Shown here: in pieces, positions 55,711 to 64,000 of the stretch
Position numbering within the stretch: the stretch's first letter is position 1
How the letters are laid out: each line of letters begins with the position of its first letter
Source: SAR92 clade bacterium H455
Lineage (GTDB): Bacteria > Pseudomonadota > Gammaproteobacteria > Pseudomonadales > Porticoccaceae
DNA length: 64,000 nucleotides
NCBI GenBank assembly: GCA_024802545.1
Contig: CP103416.1
Coordinates: 1,984,001-2,048,000 of the forward strand
Reading direction: 5' to 3'
Translations under genes and position numbers: made by a program
The notes under the pieces: generated by a model
The model's database searches: none
What the model saw: only the letters and a program-made list of their open reading frames with translations
What the model was told of the DNA's origin: nothing

Positions 55711-56638
55711 GACTCTCTCCTGTGAGATTTTTCTCAACCATGGTGAAGAACAGCTCTTCCAGTCGATTGGTTTTATTGCGCATACTCAGCACCTCAATGC
55801 CCTGCCCGCTTAACACCTCGAACAGATTATTAACCGACTGTGACTTTTCCACTTCCACTTCTAGGGTGTTGGACTCAATCAGCGTCATGGGATAGCCCTC
55901 GATCTCTGGGCACGCAGTTAGAGGCTCACGAATGTCGAGAACAAACAGTTCTTTGTTCAGCTGGGCCAACAACTCTCGAATACTAGTGTTTTTCACAATC
56001 TTGCCATGATCGATAATCGCCACATTGCGGCACAGGCTCTCGGCCTCTTCAAGATAGTGAGTGGTCAGAATAATAGTTGTACCACTGGCATTGATCTCAC
56101 GGAGAAACTCCCACATGGAGCGTCGCAGTTCGATATCCACGCCGGCAGTGGGTTCATCAAGGACCAGTAATTTGGGCTCATGGATCAGTGCTCGAGCGAT
56201 CATCAAGCGGCGCTTCATGCCACCGGAGAGAGTTCGCGACGGCACATGGCTCTTGTCCCAGAGACCCAGCTGACGGAGATACTTCTCAGCGCGAACTATG
56301 GCCACATCGCGGGGGATACCAAAATAGCCAGCCTGATGTATCAGAATATCTATAGGCTTTTCAAACTGATTGAAATTAAATTCCTGAGGGACCACACCCA
56401 CCAGCTGTTTCGCCTGGGCAAAGTCTTTATCTATATCGTGGCCGAAGATACTGACCTTGCCGCCAGTTTTCAGCACCAGAGAGCAGATAATACCAATGGT
56501 AGTGGACTTTCCCGCGCCATTGGGTCCGAGCAGAGCAAAGAAATCCCCCGGTTGAACGGTCAAAGAAACATCTTTTAAGGCTTGAAAGCCACCCTCATAG
56601 GTCTTGCTCAGCTGTTCAATTGCCAGTGCTGGTTGCAT
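55703..56638 (-). CDS. yadG: ABC transporter ATP-binding protein (YadG-like)
   Basis: 311 residues. Walker A GPNGAGKST (near 39), the Q-loop in VPQEFNFNQFE, signature LSGGMKRRLMIARAL (near 139), Walker B LLVLDEPTAGVD (near 160) and switch His in TTHYLEEAE are all present. A C-terminal domain of about 80 residues follows. The ordering and the tight overlap with the permease match YadG-YadH. It powers export through the partner permease. An RBS is weak. Confidence 0.9.
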   Translation of the reverse strand: MQPALAIEQLSKTYEGGFQALKDVSLTVQPGDFFALLGPNGAGKSTTIGIICSLVLKTGGKVSIFGHDIDKDFAQAKQLVGVVPQEFNFNQFEKPIDILIHQAGYFGIPRDVAIVRAEKYLRQLGLWDKSHVPSRTLSGGMKRRLMIARALIHEPKLLVLDEPTAGVDIELRRSMWEFLREINASGTTIILTTHYLEEAESLCRNVAIIDHGKIVKNTSIRELLAQLNKELFVLDIREPLTACPEIEGYPMTLIESNTLEVEVEKSQSVNNLFEVLSGQGIEVLSMRNKTNRLEELFFTMVEKNLTGESHD

Positions 56639-56874
56639 AGTTTTTCCTGCTTGTCGATTTAAAGTGTCGATTTAAGGTGCCGATTTGATTTGCTAATGTG
56701 AGTTGCTAGCTTGGTATACGGAATCGAAGCGGCATTGTAGCTTCGCCGGACCAATAAGTCCGGTTTTGAGTAATCTCCAAAGATATTTTCTCTATTACAT
56801 AAAATTAATTATCTAGTCCGACAACCCTAATGGCCTCATAATGGGCGTTCAGATCTGAACGTTTTAAATAAACT

Positions 56875-57420
56875 ATGCCGAAAAAAATTATCCGCCGCGT
56901 GCTCCCCGACTTCGCCACAGTGCTCAAGCATAGATCCATGCGCTGGACTGTGCCGCTAATACGCGACCCGAATATCTTGCACCTCAACCGCGAGTCGGTC
57001 TCTCTGGCCGTGTTTATCGGGGTTCTGGTGGCCTTTGTACCGCTGCCTGGCCAAACCTTTATCGCTGCTGGCCTAGCTCTCTGGTGGGGTGCCAACCTCC
57101 CCCTATCGATACTCTGCATCTGGATCAGTAACCCGGTCACCATCGCGCCGATGTTCTTTCTGACCTATCGTGTCGGTGCCGCTGTGCTCGGCAGCGCTCC
57201 TCTTAATTTCAATATCTCTCTAACCTGGGAATGGTTCTCAACCATGGGATCGCAGATTATGCTGCCGCTGATGGTAGGTAGCCTGCTCTGTGGTTTTGCC
57301 GCGGCAGCCGCGGGCTATTTACTGATTAACTTTCTCTGGCGCTGGAAAGTCATACGTAACTGGGAACAGCGCAAACTGGCCCGCCAGAAAAAGCAAAACA
57401 ACCGAGCCACTGATGCCTAG
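56875..57420 (+). CDS. DUF2062 family membrane protein
   Basis: 181 residues. Conserved DUF2062 features are an N-terminal basic stretch, RESVSLAVFIGVLVAFVPLP then GQTFIAAGLALWW, and NPVTIAPMFFLTYRVGAAVLG. Three to four hydrophobic spans are followed by a basic C-terminus. The family is widespread and of unknown function. The gene sits alone, with its 3' end facing lolE. Nothing in the sequence points to regulation. Confidence 0.85.
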   Translation: MPKKIIRRVLPDFATVLKHRSMRWTVPLIRDPNILHLNRESVSLAVFIGVLVAFVPLPGQTFIAAGLALWWGANLPLSILCIWISNPVTIAPMFFLTYRVGAAVLGSAPLNFNISLTWEWFSTMGSQIMLPLMVGSLLCGFAAAAAGYLLINFLWRWKVIRNWEQRKLARQKKQNNRATDA

Positions 57421-57429
57421 ACTAGCCGA

Positions 57430-58647
57430 TTACTCGTAGCGCAACTCGTCTGCAGGCACCATGCGACTGGCGCGCAACGCTGGATAGAGCGTCGCCAAAA
57501 GATTTAACAACACCGCCGCCAAGGACACTGTTAGCACATCGGACCAGCGCAGATCCACCGGAATATAATCGATCGGATAGACCTCAGTATTCAAAAAGAT
57601 TACGCCTAACAGCGATTCCATCCAGAGCACCAAATCCGCGACCCAGAGACAGCCAAGCACTCCCAGCAGCACACCAATCAAAATGCCAAACAACCCAATC
57701 AAGACACCCTGAGTCAAAAACAGCTGCAGAATCTCCCTGCGAGTCAGGCCCAAAGTCTGGAGAATGGCAATATCCTTGCGCTTGTCCATCACTGACATCA
57801 TCAGCATGGAAATCACATTAAACGCGGCGATGGCAATAATCATAAAGATCAGCAGCCCGACCATATTCCGCGACAGCTGAATCGCCTGATAGAGATTGCC
57901 GTGAGTCTGAAACCAGTCCCTAAAGCCATAGCCAAAGGGCAACCTCTCAAGTATCTGATAACCCAGCTGTCGGGCGTTAAACTGATCGTCGGTCTGCACC
58001 CGAAAACCATTCACCATACCGCCAATACCCGCCACATCCGCCACCACAGGCAAAGCGCCAATAGCCAATAGCTGATCGATCTCAGTGTGAGTGGCAAACA
58101 CCCCAACCAAGGTAAAGGCCTCAGCCACAGTGGGGCCATCAGCCGAGGGCACGATGAGGGTTAAACGCTGGCCCAGCTGGATATTTAAACTCTCGGCCAA
58201 GACCTCAGAGAGCAACAGCTGATTGCCCTGAGGCAAACTGACACCAGCCTCATCGAGCACCGCCTGCAACCCAGAGGGCACCGCACTGGCCTCGAGACCA
58301 AGTAATTGAATAGGCCTGCTGGTCTGGCGAAAATGCACCAGCCCATTGACCTCAGCGTAGGGCGTCACCTCGGTAACCGAAGGCTGACGTGCTATAAGTG
58401 CCCCGTCGGTGCGCCAGTCAGCAACGCCCTGCTGATGAATAATTTGCACATGGGGCACCACCGAGAGAATGCGCTCGCGCAACTCCCGATCAAAGCCGTT
58501 CATTACCGACAATACAACAATTAACAGGCCCACACCCAGCACCAGACCGCTGATCGCCAACAGAGAAATAAACGACACCAGACGATTGCCGCCCCCTCCA
58601 GCAGAAAAGTAGCGCAGCCCAATAAATAACGGCAGTGGCTTATACAA
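57430..58647 (-). CDS. lolE: Lipoprotein-releasing ABC transporter permease (LolE/LolC)
   Basis: 405 residues from a TTG at 58647, whose product begins MYKPLPLFIGLRYFSAG. This matches the LolC/E start (MYQPVALFIGLRY) and has GGAGG 6 bases upstream. An in-frame ATG 30 bases further in lolD is less likely. Features: first helix (LISFISLLAISGLVLGV), conserved VLSVMNGFDRELRERILSVVP (near 58), a periplasmic domain and three C-terminal helices (NMVGLLIFMIIAIAAFNVIS). It completes LolCDE, which releases lipoproteins from the inner membrane to LolA. It is the third gene of the operon and overlaps the lolD stop. Confidence 0.88.
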   Translation of the reverse strand: MYKPLPLFIGLRYFSAGGGGNRLVSFISLLAISGLVLGVGLLIVVLSVMNGFDRELRERILSVVPHVQIIHQQGVADWRTDGALIARQPSVTEVTPYAEVNGLVHFRQTSRPIQLLGLEASAVPSGLQAVLDEAGVSLPQGNQLLLSEVLAESLNIQLGQRLTLIVPSADGPTVAEAFTLVGVFATHTEIDQLLAIGALPVVADVAGIGGMVNGFRVQTDDQFNARQLGYQILERLPFGYGFRDWFQTHGNLYQAIQLSRNMVGLLIFMIIAIAAFNVISMLMMSVMDKRKDIAILQTLGLTRREILQLFLTQGVLIGLFGILIGVLLGVLGCLWVADLVLWMESLLGVIFLNTEVYPIDYIPVDLRWSDVLTVSLAAVLLNLLATLYPALRASRMVPADELRYE

Positions 58648-59521
58648 CCGCAGCCTCCAATTCCACCAGCTGGCCATCGATCAGATTCACCTGGCGATCC
58701 ATTCGCGCAGCAATAGCCGGGTCATGGGTGACCACCACAAAAGAGATATTTAAGGTTTGGTTGAGAGTTAACAGTAGATCCAGAATCACCCCAGCAGTGC
58801 CAGGATCCAAATTGCCTGTTGGCTCGTCCATCAACACCACTGAAGGCGAGGTCACCAACGCCCGGGCAATCGCCACACGCTGACGCTCACCGCCAGACAG
58901 TTCCGACGGCTTATGTGTCAGACGATCACCGAGACCCACCTTGCCGAGCAACGCCTCAGCACGCTGTTGTGCCTCAGCAACCGACGCCCCGCCAATCAGG
59001 CAAGGCAGAGCCACATTTTCCAGAGCACTGAACTCACCCAGCAGATGATGAAACTGATAGACAAAACCCACATGCTGATTGCGCCACTTGGCCCGCGCCG
59101 AAACACCCAGCCCCTGCCAATCAACACCGCAGACAGTCACAGAGCCAGCGGTAGGATCATCCAAACCGCCAAGCAAATTCAACAAGGTCGTTTTACCTGA
59201 ACCAGAGACCCCCACCACAGCAAGCTTCTCACCCGCCTTCACAGCCACATTAGTATCCCGCAGCACCGGCAACAGGCTATCGCCCTGCTGGTAATCGCGG
59301 CCAACGCCCTTGGCTTGCAAGACGTAAGAGCCCTCAGCGGATGAAGAGCCCTCAGCGGATGAAGAGCCCTCAGCGGATGAAGAGCCCTCAGCGGATGAAG
59401 AGCCTTTAGCGAATGAAGAGCCCTCAGCGGCAGAAGTCCCTTCAGGGACTTTGTTAGGAAGCGAGCCCTCAGCGGCAGAATCCTCTAGCGGAGATTCGTT
59501 TAAGGGAAGTTTAATGGTCAT
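58640..59521 (-). CDS. lolD: Lipoprotein-releasing ATPase LolD with repeat-rich N-terminal tail
   Basis: 293 residues from the ATG at 59521, preceded by GGAGG 9 bases upstream and overlapping the lolC stop by 11 bases. The ATPase core starts near residue 64 (YVLQAKGVGRDYQQGDSLLP). Walker A GVSGSGKTT, Q-loop QFHHLLGEFSALENV, signature LSGGERQRVAIARAL and Walker B VVLMDEPTGNLD are present. LolD proteins are usually 225-235 residues. The first 63 residues here are low complexity, with tandem SSSAEG units encoded by 18-base repeats. The core is normal, so activity is expected. Confidence 0.9.
   Translation of the reverse strand: MTIKLPLNESPLEDSAAEGSLPNKVPEGTSAAEGSSFAKGSSSAEGSSSAEGSSSAEGSSSAEGSYVLQAKGVGRDYQQGDSLLPVLRDTNVAVKAGEKLAVVGVSGSGKTTLLNLLGGLDDPTAGSVTVCGVDWQGLGVSARAKWRNQHVGFVYQFHHLLGEFSALENVALPCLIGGASVAEAQQRAEALLGKVGLGDRLTHKPSELSGGERQRVAIARALVTSPSVVLMDEPTGNLDPGTAGVILDLLLTLNQTLNISFVVVTHDPAIAARMDRQVNLIDGQLVELEAAVV
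59328..59435. repeat. Tandem 18-bp repeats within lolD
   Basis: GAGCCCTCAGCGGATGAA occurs four times without change (59328-59399), then once with changes (59400-59417) and once in part (59418-59435). Each unit encodes one six-residue repeat (SSSAEG) in frame on the minus strand, so copy number can vary without breaking lolD. Confidence 0.9.
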
Positions 59522-60800
59522 AACGCAACGCCTCCGCAGGCAATACCTTGCCCGCTCGCCAAGCGGGATAAAGTGTGGCGAGAAAACTAAGAACCAATGC
59601 ACCGCCGACAACTGTGGCCACATCGCTGAAAATAATTTCCGATGGCAGTGCACTGATTAAATAAATAGAGGGATCAAAAATATAACTGCCACTGAGCGCT
59701 TCCAGCCCAGCCACAATATCGCCGACAAAATACGCCAGCAAACAACCCAACAGCGTGCCAGCCACAATACCCAGACTGCCCACCGCCAGCCCCTGAATCA
59801 CAAAGATTTTCATCACCGTCCCCGAGGTTGCACCCAGTGTCCGGATCACCGCAATATCCTTGCGCTTATCCGACACCATCAACACCAGACTGGCAACAAT
59901 ATTAAACGCCGCCACCGCAATAATCACCGACAGCAGCAGACTCACAATCACCTTCTCCATGCGCATCGCCTGAAACAGCGTGCCCATATTATCGCTCCAG
60001 GTACGCCATTTAAGGTCGTCCTTTAAGCTGCCATTCAAAAAGCCCTTACTAGATTGCGCAGTCAGCCAGTTATCCGCCACAAAGGCATCAGACAGCTCCA
60101 ACTGCACACCCTGAAAACGATCCCCCAAGCGCAACAGCTTCTGGCCATCGCGGTAGTGAATAAACACCACCGAAGCATCCACCTGAGCACCCACCTGAAA
60201 AATACCGGTCACAGTCACCCGCTTAATCCGCGGAAACACTCCAGCCGGGGTCACCGTCACCGAAGGCAACGTCAGCTGCAAGCGATCACCGACAAACAGA
60301 TCCAACTTCCGCGCCACCTGACTGCCGATTACCACGCCAAACTCACCAGCCTGTAACTGACCCACATAGCCACTGATCATATTCTCAGCCAGCTTCTCCC
60401 CAGTGCGCGATTCCGGGTCTATGCCCTGCAGCACCAAACCCGTTTGATTGCCCTTGCTAGAACCCATAACAAAGCTCTGTAACATAGGCACCACCGAGAG
60501 CACCTGAACCAGCGCATTTTCACCGCCCACCTTTAACTCAGCCTCAAGCTGATTGATCTGCGCCCCATCCAGTCCTTGAGGACTGGTCACAGTCACATGA
60601 GGCACCACCCTTAATAGACGCATCTTGATCTCGCGATCAAAGCCGTTCATCACCGACAGCACCACAATCAGCGCCGTCACACCCAGCGCCATCGCCGCCA
60701 GAGAAAACAGCGAAATAAACGAAATAAACGACACAAAGCTATCGCGTCGCTTGCTGCGCATATAGCGCAGACCAATAAATAGAGGGAGGTTGGTTAACAT
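59511..60800 (-). CDS. lolC: Lipoprotein-releasing ABC transporter permease (LolC/LolE)
   Basis: About 429 residues from Met at 60800 (MLTNLPLFIGLRYMRSKRRD). Conserved parts are the first helix, VVLSVMNGFDREIKMRLLRV (near 48), a large periplasmic domain (about 70-280) and C-terminal helices with MVSDKRKDIAVIRTLGAT and the last span LVLSFLATLYPAW. With LolD and LolE it extracts outer-membrane lipoproteins. It leads the operon, and no strong ribosome site is visible. The 41-base segment just upstream of its ATG recurs upstream of argO. Which permease is LolC and which LolE is by gene order only. Confidence 0.88.
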   Translation of the reverse strand: MLTNLPLFIGLRYMRSKRRDSFVSFISFISLFSLAAMALGVTALIVVLSVMNGFDREIKMRLLRVVPHVTVTSPQGLDGAQINQLEAELKVGGENALVQVLSVVPMLQSFVMGSSKGNQTGLVLQGIDPESRTGEKLAENMISGYVGQLQAGEFGVVIGSQVARKLDLFVGDRLQLTLPSVTVTPAGVFPRIKRVTVTGIFQVGAQVDASVVFIHYRDGQKLLRLGDRFQGVQLELSDAFVADNWLTAQSSKGFLNGSLKDDLKWRTWSDNMGTLFQAMRMEKVIVSLLLSVIIAVAAFNIVASLVLMVSDKRKDIAVIRTLGATSGTVMKIFVIQGLAVGSLGIVAGTLLGCLLAYFVGDIVAGLEALSGSYIFDPSIYLISALPSEIIFSDVATVVGGALVLSFLATLYPAWRAGKVLPAEALRYDH

Positions 60801-60904
60801 GCAGGGATTAAACCCGAAAGCCGCAGGACACACAAGATTGCCAGGCGGATGGGCCGAGATTAAGCGGTATTACTGAGGAAATACCGCCTCTCGCCAGTTA
60901 CAAA

Positions 60905-61507
60905 CTAGACATTCGCGACCAGTGATAAAGCCAGAGCAAGCATAATAATCCCAACCAAAAACTCGAAGACCTTCCAGGCTTTAGGATTCTCAAACACCGG
61001 CGCCAAAACCCGCGCGCCAAAGCCAAGGCTGAAGAAAAACACAAAGGACGCGATCACAGCACCCAGAGCAAACTGAAACTGCTGGGGATGATACTGGGTT
61101 GAAACTGACCCCAACAGAATCACCGTATCCAAATAGACATGGGGATTTAGCCAGGTAAAGGCCAGACAGATGGCAACGGTTGTAAACAGCGAGCTTTCTG
61201 TTTCCGCTTCAGCTTCGAGAGCATGAGTTTCAGTGAAGGCAGACTTAAAACTCAGTAGAGCGTAGATGGTTAAAAATGCTGCGCCGCCATATCGAGCGAC
61301 TATTTCTATAGTGGGAAACTGTTTCACCACAGTGCCAAAGCCAGCAACCCCGAGGGAAATCAGAATTCCATCGGAGACAGCGCAGACCAGACAGACAATA
61401 AAGACATGGCGCTTTTTAAGCCCCTGCTTGAGTACGAAGGCATTTTGCGAGCCTATGGCCAGAATAAGCGAAAGCCCTAGGGAAAATCCTGCGAGGTAAG
61501 TCGACAA
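60905..61507 (-). CDS. argO: LysE/ArgO-family amino-acid exporter
   Basis: 200 residues with six hydrophobic spans. The N-terminal GLSLILAIGSQNAFVLKQG (near 10-28) is the LysE-superfamily motif, and AFTWLNPHVYLDTVILLGS (near 115) is typical of ArgO/LysE. It exports basic amino acids such as arginine or lysine when they accumulate. It reads toward lolC on the same strand, with 104 bases between. No ArgP-type regulator is next to it. Confidence 0.9.
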   Translation of the reverse strand: MSTYLAGFSLGLSLILAIGSQNAFVLKQGLKKRHVFIVCLVCAVSDGILISLGVAGFGTVVKQFPTIEIVARYGGAAFLTIYALLSFKSAFTETHALEAEAETESSLFTTVAICLAFTWLNPHVYLDTVILLGSVSTQYHPQQFQFALGAVIASFVFFFSLGFGARVLAPVFENPKAWKVFEFLVGIIMLALALSLVANV

Positions 61508-61778
61508 TTTTTACTGCCTTATTTAGCTTGAGGCTGAGCTTAATCGTTAAGCCGGAGATTTATTATTAGGCAAGGATTAAACCTGAAAGTGGCAGGAGGC
61601 ACAATATTGCTTGGTTTTAGGAGGGGGAAGCGCAGACGGATCTGAGGCTGACGGACTGGAATCCCTTAGTGGCAGTGATGCTGAAGCTGCAGCCAAATCT
61701 TCGGTGCAGGACTTGTTGACTGGACTACTGCTTATAAAATAAGCGATACGGCCTCAATCACATAACTTCTTAACCCCC
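61508..61778. other. Gap between argO and the AAA ATPase
   Basis: It contains the 41-base direct repeat (61570-61610) also found at 60802-60842, and a GC-rich stretch around 61640-61700 without a recognised gene. Its right edge runs into the paired palindromes. Confidence 0.4.
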
Positions 61779-61840
61779 GACCATTTTACGACCGATCGTA
61801 AAATGGTCTTGACTATATTGCGATGTATCGTAATATAGTC
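61779..61840. promoter_or_regulatory. Two adjacent 30-bp palindromes directly before an ATPase start
   Basis: Palindrome 1 (61779-61808) has arms GACCATTTTACGA and TCGTAAAATGGTC around CCGA. Palindrome 2 (61811-61840) has arms GACTATATTGCGA and TCGTAATATAGTC around TGTA, with one arm mismatch. They are 2 bases apart and share the pattern GACNATNTTNCGA-N4-TCGTAANATNGTC. The ATPase ATG at 61844 is 3 bases after the second, so a ribosome site would be inside the stem. Confidence 0.8.
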
Positions 61841-61843
61841 GGC

Positions 61844-63049
61844 ATGAAAAGAACCTATGAACAGCTCATTCAGCATCATTTCGCCGACCATACACAAATG
61901 GCCCTGCTGACTGGCCCCCGGCAAGTCGGTAAAACCACGACATCCCGGTCTATTCAATCTAAGAATAATACCTACTACTTCAACTGGGATGATATTGAAG
62001 ATCGTGAGCGAATACTCCAAGGCGGACAAACTATTGCCGCCTATATTGATATTGATAGGCTGAGAGATACGCTGCCGCTGATTATCTTTGATGAAATACA
62101 CAAATACAGCCAGTGGAAATCGTTTATAAAAGGCTTTTATGACCGTTACCACACACAGTGCCGCATACTGGTTACAGGAAGCGCTAGGCTAGATGTGTTT
62201 AAAAAAGGCGGAGACAGCCTAATGGGCCGGTATTTTTATTATCGCCTTCACCCGCTTTCAGTTAATGAGTTACTAAACCGCGCCCCCTCGGATACAGACA
62301 TACAGAAACCCTTAAAAATTGCCGATACAAAATTCCTTAACCTGCTTAACTGGGGAGGATTCCCCGAACCCTACCTTAAACAAGAGCAGCGTTTTTATAA
62401 TCGCTGGACCCGTCTACGAAAGCAGCAACTATTACGAGAAGATATTCGCGAACTCAGCAATATTCAAGAGTTAGGGCAATTAGAACTACTGGCAACCCTA
62501 CTACAACATCAGGCCGGAGAGCTCACCAGCTACTCGACTCTAGCCAAAAAAACCAGAGTGTCTGTCGACACTATCCGCCGCTGGATAGTAACCTTGGAAT
62601 CTCTTTACTACTGCTTTTCTATTAGACCTTGGACTAAAAACATCACCCGTTCATTGCTCAAAGAGCCCAAATACTATCTATGGGACTGGTCACAATGCAC
62701 CGATAAAGGCGCACGCAATGAAAACTTTATCGCTTCACATTTGCTTAAGGCCGTGCATTATTGGACCGATCAAGGTCTGGGCGAATACGAACTCTACTTC
62801 CTGCGGGATAAAGATAAACGTGAAGTTGACTTTCTTGTGAGTAAAAACCAAAAACCTTGGTTTATGGTAGAAGTAAAGTCATCGATCAAAGAAAAGCTTT
62901 CACCGACTCTCGCCGTCTTTCAAAAACAACTTTTATTAAAACATGTATTTCAAGTTGCAATGGATGGCGACTACGTAGACCAAGATATCTTCACGTTGGA
63001 CAAACCGACGATTGTGCCTGCAAAGACGTTTTTGTCTCAATTGGTTTAA
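61844..63049 (+). CDS. AAA ATPase with C-terminal DUF4143
   Basis: About 401 residues from ATG 61844; an ATG at 61823 lies inside a palindrome. Walker A TGPRQVGKTT (near 24) and Walker B LIIFDEIHK (near 83) are clear, with the sensor region VTGSARLDVFKKGGDSLMGR (near 108). This is the AAA_14 domain. The C-terminal DUF4143 follows (about 190-350), with a nuclease-like EVDFLVSKNQKPWFMVEVKS (near 328: Asp, Glu-x-Lys). The family is widespread, often mobile, and of unclear function. The E-x-K pattern hints at a PD-(D/E)xK fold. There is no obvious partner gene. Confidence 0.85.
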   Translation: MKRTYEQLIQHHFADHTQMALLTGPRQVGKTTTSRSIQSKNNTYYFNWDDIEDRERILQGGQTIAAYIDIDRLRDTLPLIIFDEIHKYSQWKSFIKGFYDRYHTQCRILVTGSARLDVFKKGGDSLMGRYFYYRLHPLSVNELLNRAPSDTDIQKPLKIADTKFLNLLNWGGFPEPYLKQEQRFYNRWTRLRKQQLLREDIRELSNIQELGQLELLATLLQHQAGELTSYSTLAKKTRVSVDTIRRWIVTLESLYYCFSIRPWTKNITRSLLKEPKYYLWDWSQCTDKGARNENFIASHLLKAVHYWTDQGLGEYELYFLRDKDKREVDFLVSKNQKPWFMVEVKSSIKEKLSPTLAVFQKQLLLKHVFQVAMDGDYVDQDIFTLDKPTIVPAKTFLSQLV

Positions 63050-63050
63050 G

Positions 63051-63158
63051 CTAGAAACATCCTTCAACACTGTACAAGGTCATGTCGTCGATCGCGTATC
63101 GAGAAGGCAAGTCCGTCAGCGGATGTAAAGCGTTCGAGCCAAGTGGTTTCCCGTTCAT
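63051..63158 (-). CDS. Possible small protein, 35 residues, unrecognised
   Basis: A short frame begins with ATG at 63158, 7 bases after an AAGGAG site, and reads MNGKPLGSNALHPLTDLPSR, then YAIDDMTLYSVEGCF-stop. The good ribosome site is its only support. No family is recognised; it could be the remnant of a larger gene. The stop lies 2 bases from the end of the ATPase gene. Confidence 0.25.
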   Translation of the reverse strand: MNGKPLGSNALHPLTDLPSRYAIDDMTLYSVEGCF

Positions 63159-63336
63159 GCGCGTTCTCCTTAAAGCCTGTATTTTCCCTTAAAAACAAGG
63201 CCTTTAAGCCCTAAATAAGCGCATTTACAAGGCGTTATCATCTATATTTCAATCACTTACGCAGGTCCGACCCCGTTCATCGTTCATCGTCCGCAAAAAA
63301 GAAGACAGTTTACGGAGGTCAGATTTGCTGGCCTTG

Positions 63337-63981
63337 TTAGGCACTGTGCTCTACCTCTTTGGATTTAGACCAAATCTGTTGGTATATTTCCTTTTTTGCC
63401 AATGCTAGGGGTGTTTGCAATGGGATTAGATATGTAGCTTTTTTACCAGCATCTTTTATGGAACCACCCATTATCCACGCCACGTCTTGGTCTATAAATA
63501 TAATTCTATCGTGTAATTCTTTACTGCGCCTCAACTCTATGCCGGTACCGTATTGCGTTTTATGTTTCTCAGCATAGTTACTTATATCTTTCGAATAGCG
63601 GTCGGCAAGAATCTTTATATCTAGCTCTGGATTGGCAGATGAGAGATATGCATCAAACGCTTCACCATTAAAATATGGATCTACAATCATTACTTCAAAT
63701 TCTGCTGAATTTATAACATCTTTCAGATCTGCAAAGAATCTATAGACATCACCGGGCGCGTAAGCACTGCCTATATCAGATCTATCCTCGAGTTCGAGCT
63801 CTAACTTAATTTCCTCGATTGCATCTAGGACTTGGCCCTGAATTTGGACAATTGCGTACGGCCAATATTGAACAAGAGTAGTGAATGAAGATTTGAAATT
63901 CACCTTTTTATCAATACCAAGACGAGACAGAAGTGCCCCGACTTTCGATAACCACTGACGCTGTGGAGATGAAGTATCCAT
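63337..63981 (-). CDS. PLD-like/MIT_C-like domain protein with an HDR motif
   Basis: 214 residues. The N-terminal 100 residues are helical and charged (VLDAIEEIKLELELEDRSD). The C-terminal half has FEVMIVDPYFNGEAFDAYLS (near 113), then LHDRIIFIDQDVAWIMGGSI (near 167), where His-Asp-Arg replaces the HxK of phospholipase D but the spacing to a following Asp is kept. This PLD-like half-site occurs in defence-type and MIT_C-like proteins. The substrate is unknown. Nothing is seen on its left except the small ORF and a repeat-like GGTCCGACCCC/GGAGGTC sequence at 63270-63325. It begins close to the window edge, with ATG at 63981. Confidence 0.6.
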   Translation of the reverse strand: MDTSSPQRQWLSKVGALLSRLGIDKKVNFKSSFTTLVQYWPYAIVQIQGQVLDAIEEIKLELELEDRSDIGSAYAPGDVYRFFADLKDVINSAEFEVMIVDPYFNGEAFDAYLSSANPELDIKILADRYSKDISNYAEKHKTQYGTGIELRRSKELHDRIIFIDQDVAWIMGGSIKDAGKKATYLIPLQTPLALAKKEIYQQIWSKSKEVEHSA

Positions 63982-64000
63982 TACAGCTTTATCACCAAAC

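Overview
The window looks like chromosome of a marine gammaproteobacterium, probably near the Cellvibrionales/Spongiibacteraceae. This is inferred from gene content: an AlkB alkane hydroxylase end, gcvT-gcvP, long-form QueF, a lolCDE operon, ArgO, DUF1145 and DUF2062 proteins and TonB-dependent uptake. No rRNA or marker gene is present to place it precisely. Ordinary core DNA fills about 1-14.8 kb and 45-61.5 kb. Between them lies a roughly 30-kb accessory region full of insertion sequences, ending at a tRNA-Ser gene.

1-5.6 kb holds the 3' end of alkB, a DUF5916-type outer-membrane protein, and a short-chain dehydrogenase followed by an EthA-like flavin monooxygenase. This suits oxidation of alkanes, alcohols and ketones. 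5.7-14.8 kb (minus strand) is a coherent D-amino-acid/D-peptide catabolism locus: an S12 serine hydrolase, an M55 D-aminopeptidase, an asparaginase, the dgcN-dgcA pair for D-glutamate, an aldehyde dehydrogenase and a second S12 hydrolase.

15-45 kb is the accessory region. It has an IS3 element whose transposase is split by a group II intron, a broken IS3 orfA, a third S12 hydrolase, a second group II intron, remnants of IS66 and IS256, an apparently intact IS3 element of another subgroup, an IS66 element with one in-frame stop, and an IS91-type remnant. Between these lie a GPH-type sugar/glycoside transporter, an S9-peptidase homologue that has lost all three catalytic residues, a TonB-dependent receptor, an orphan ECF sigma factor, an AraC regulator, a hipA-hipB pair in reversed order, and small cargo genes (GNAT, DUF5946, GFA). 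The right boundary is tRNA-Ser(GGA). Two further copies of its 3' end lie within 1 kb, which suggests repeated integration at this site.

45-61.5 kb holds gcvT-gcvP with a divergent LysR gene, a lipoprotein, a class III adenylate cyclase, queF, an ABC-2 exporter pair, DUF2062, lolC-lolD-lolE and argO. LolD carries an unusual N-terminal repeat tail. 61.7-64 kb holds an AAA/DUF4143 ATPase whose start codon follows two adjacent 30-bp palindromes, and a PLD-like protein. No CRISPR array or riboswitch was seen.
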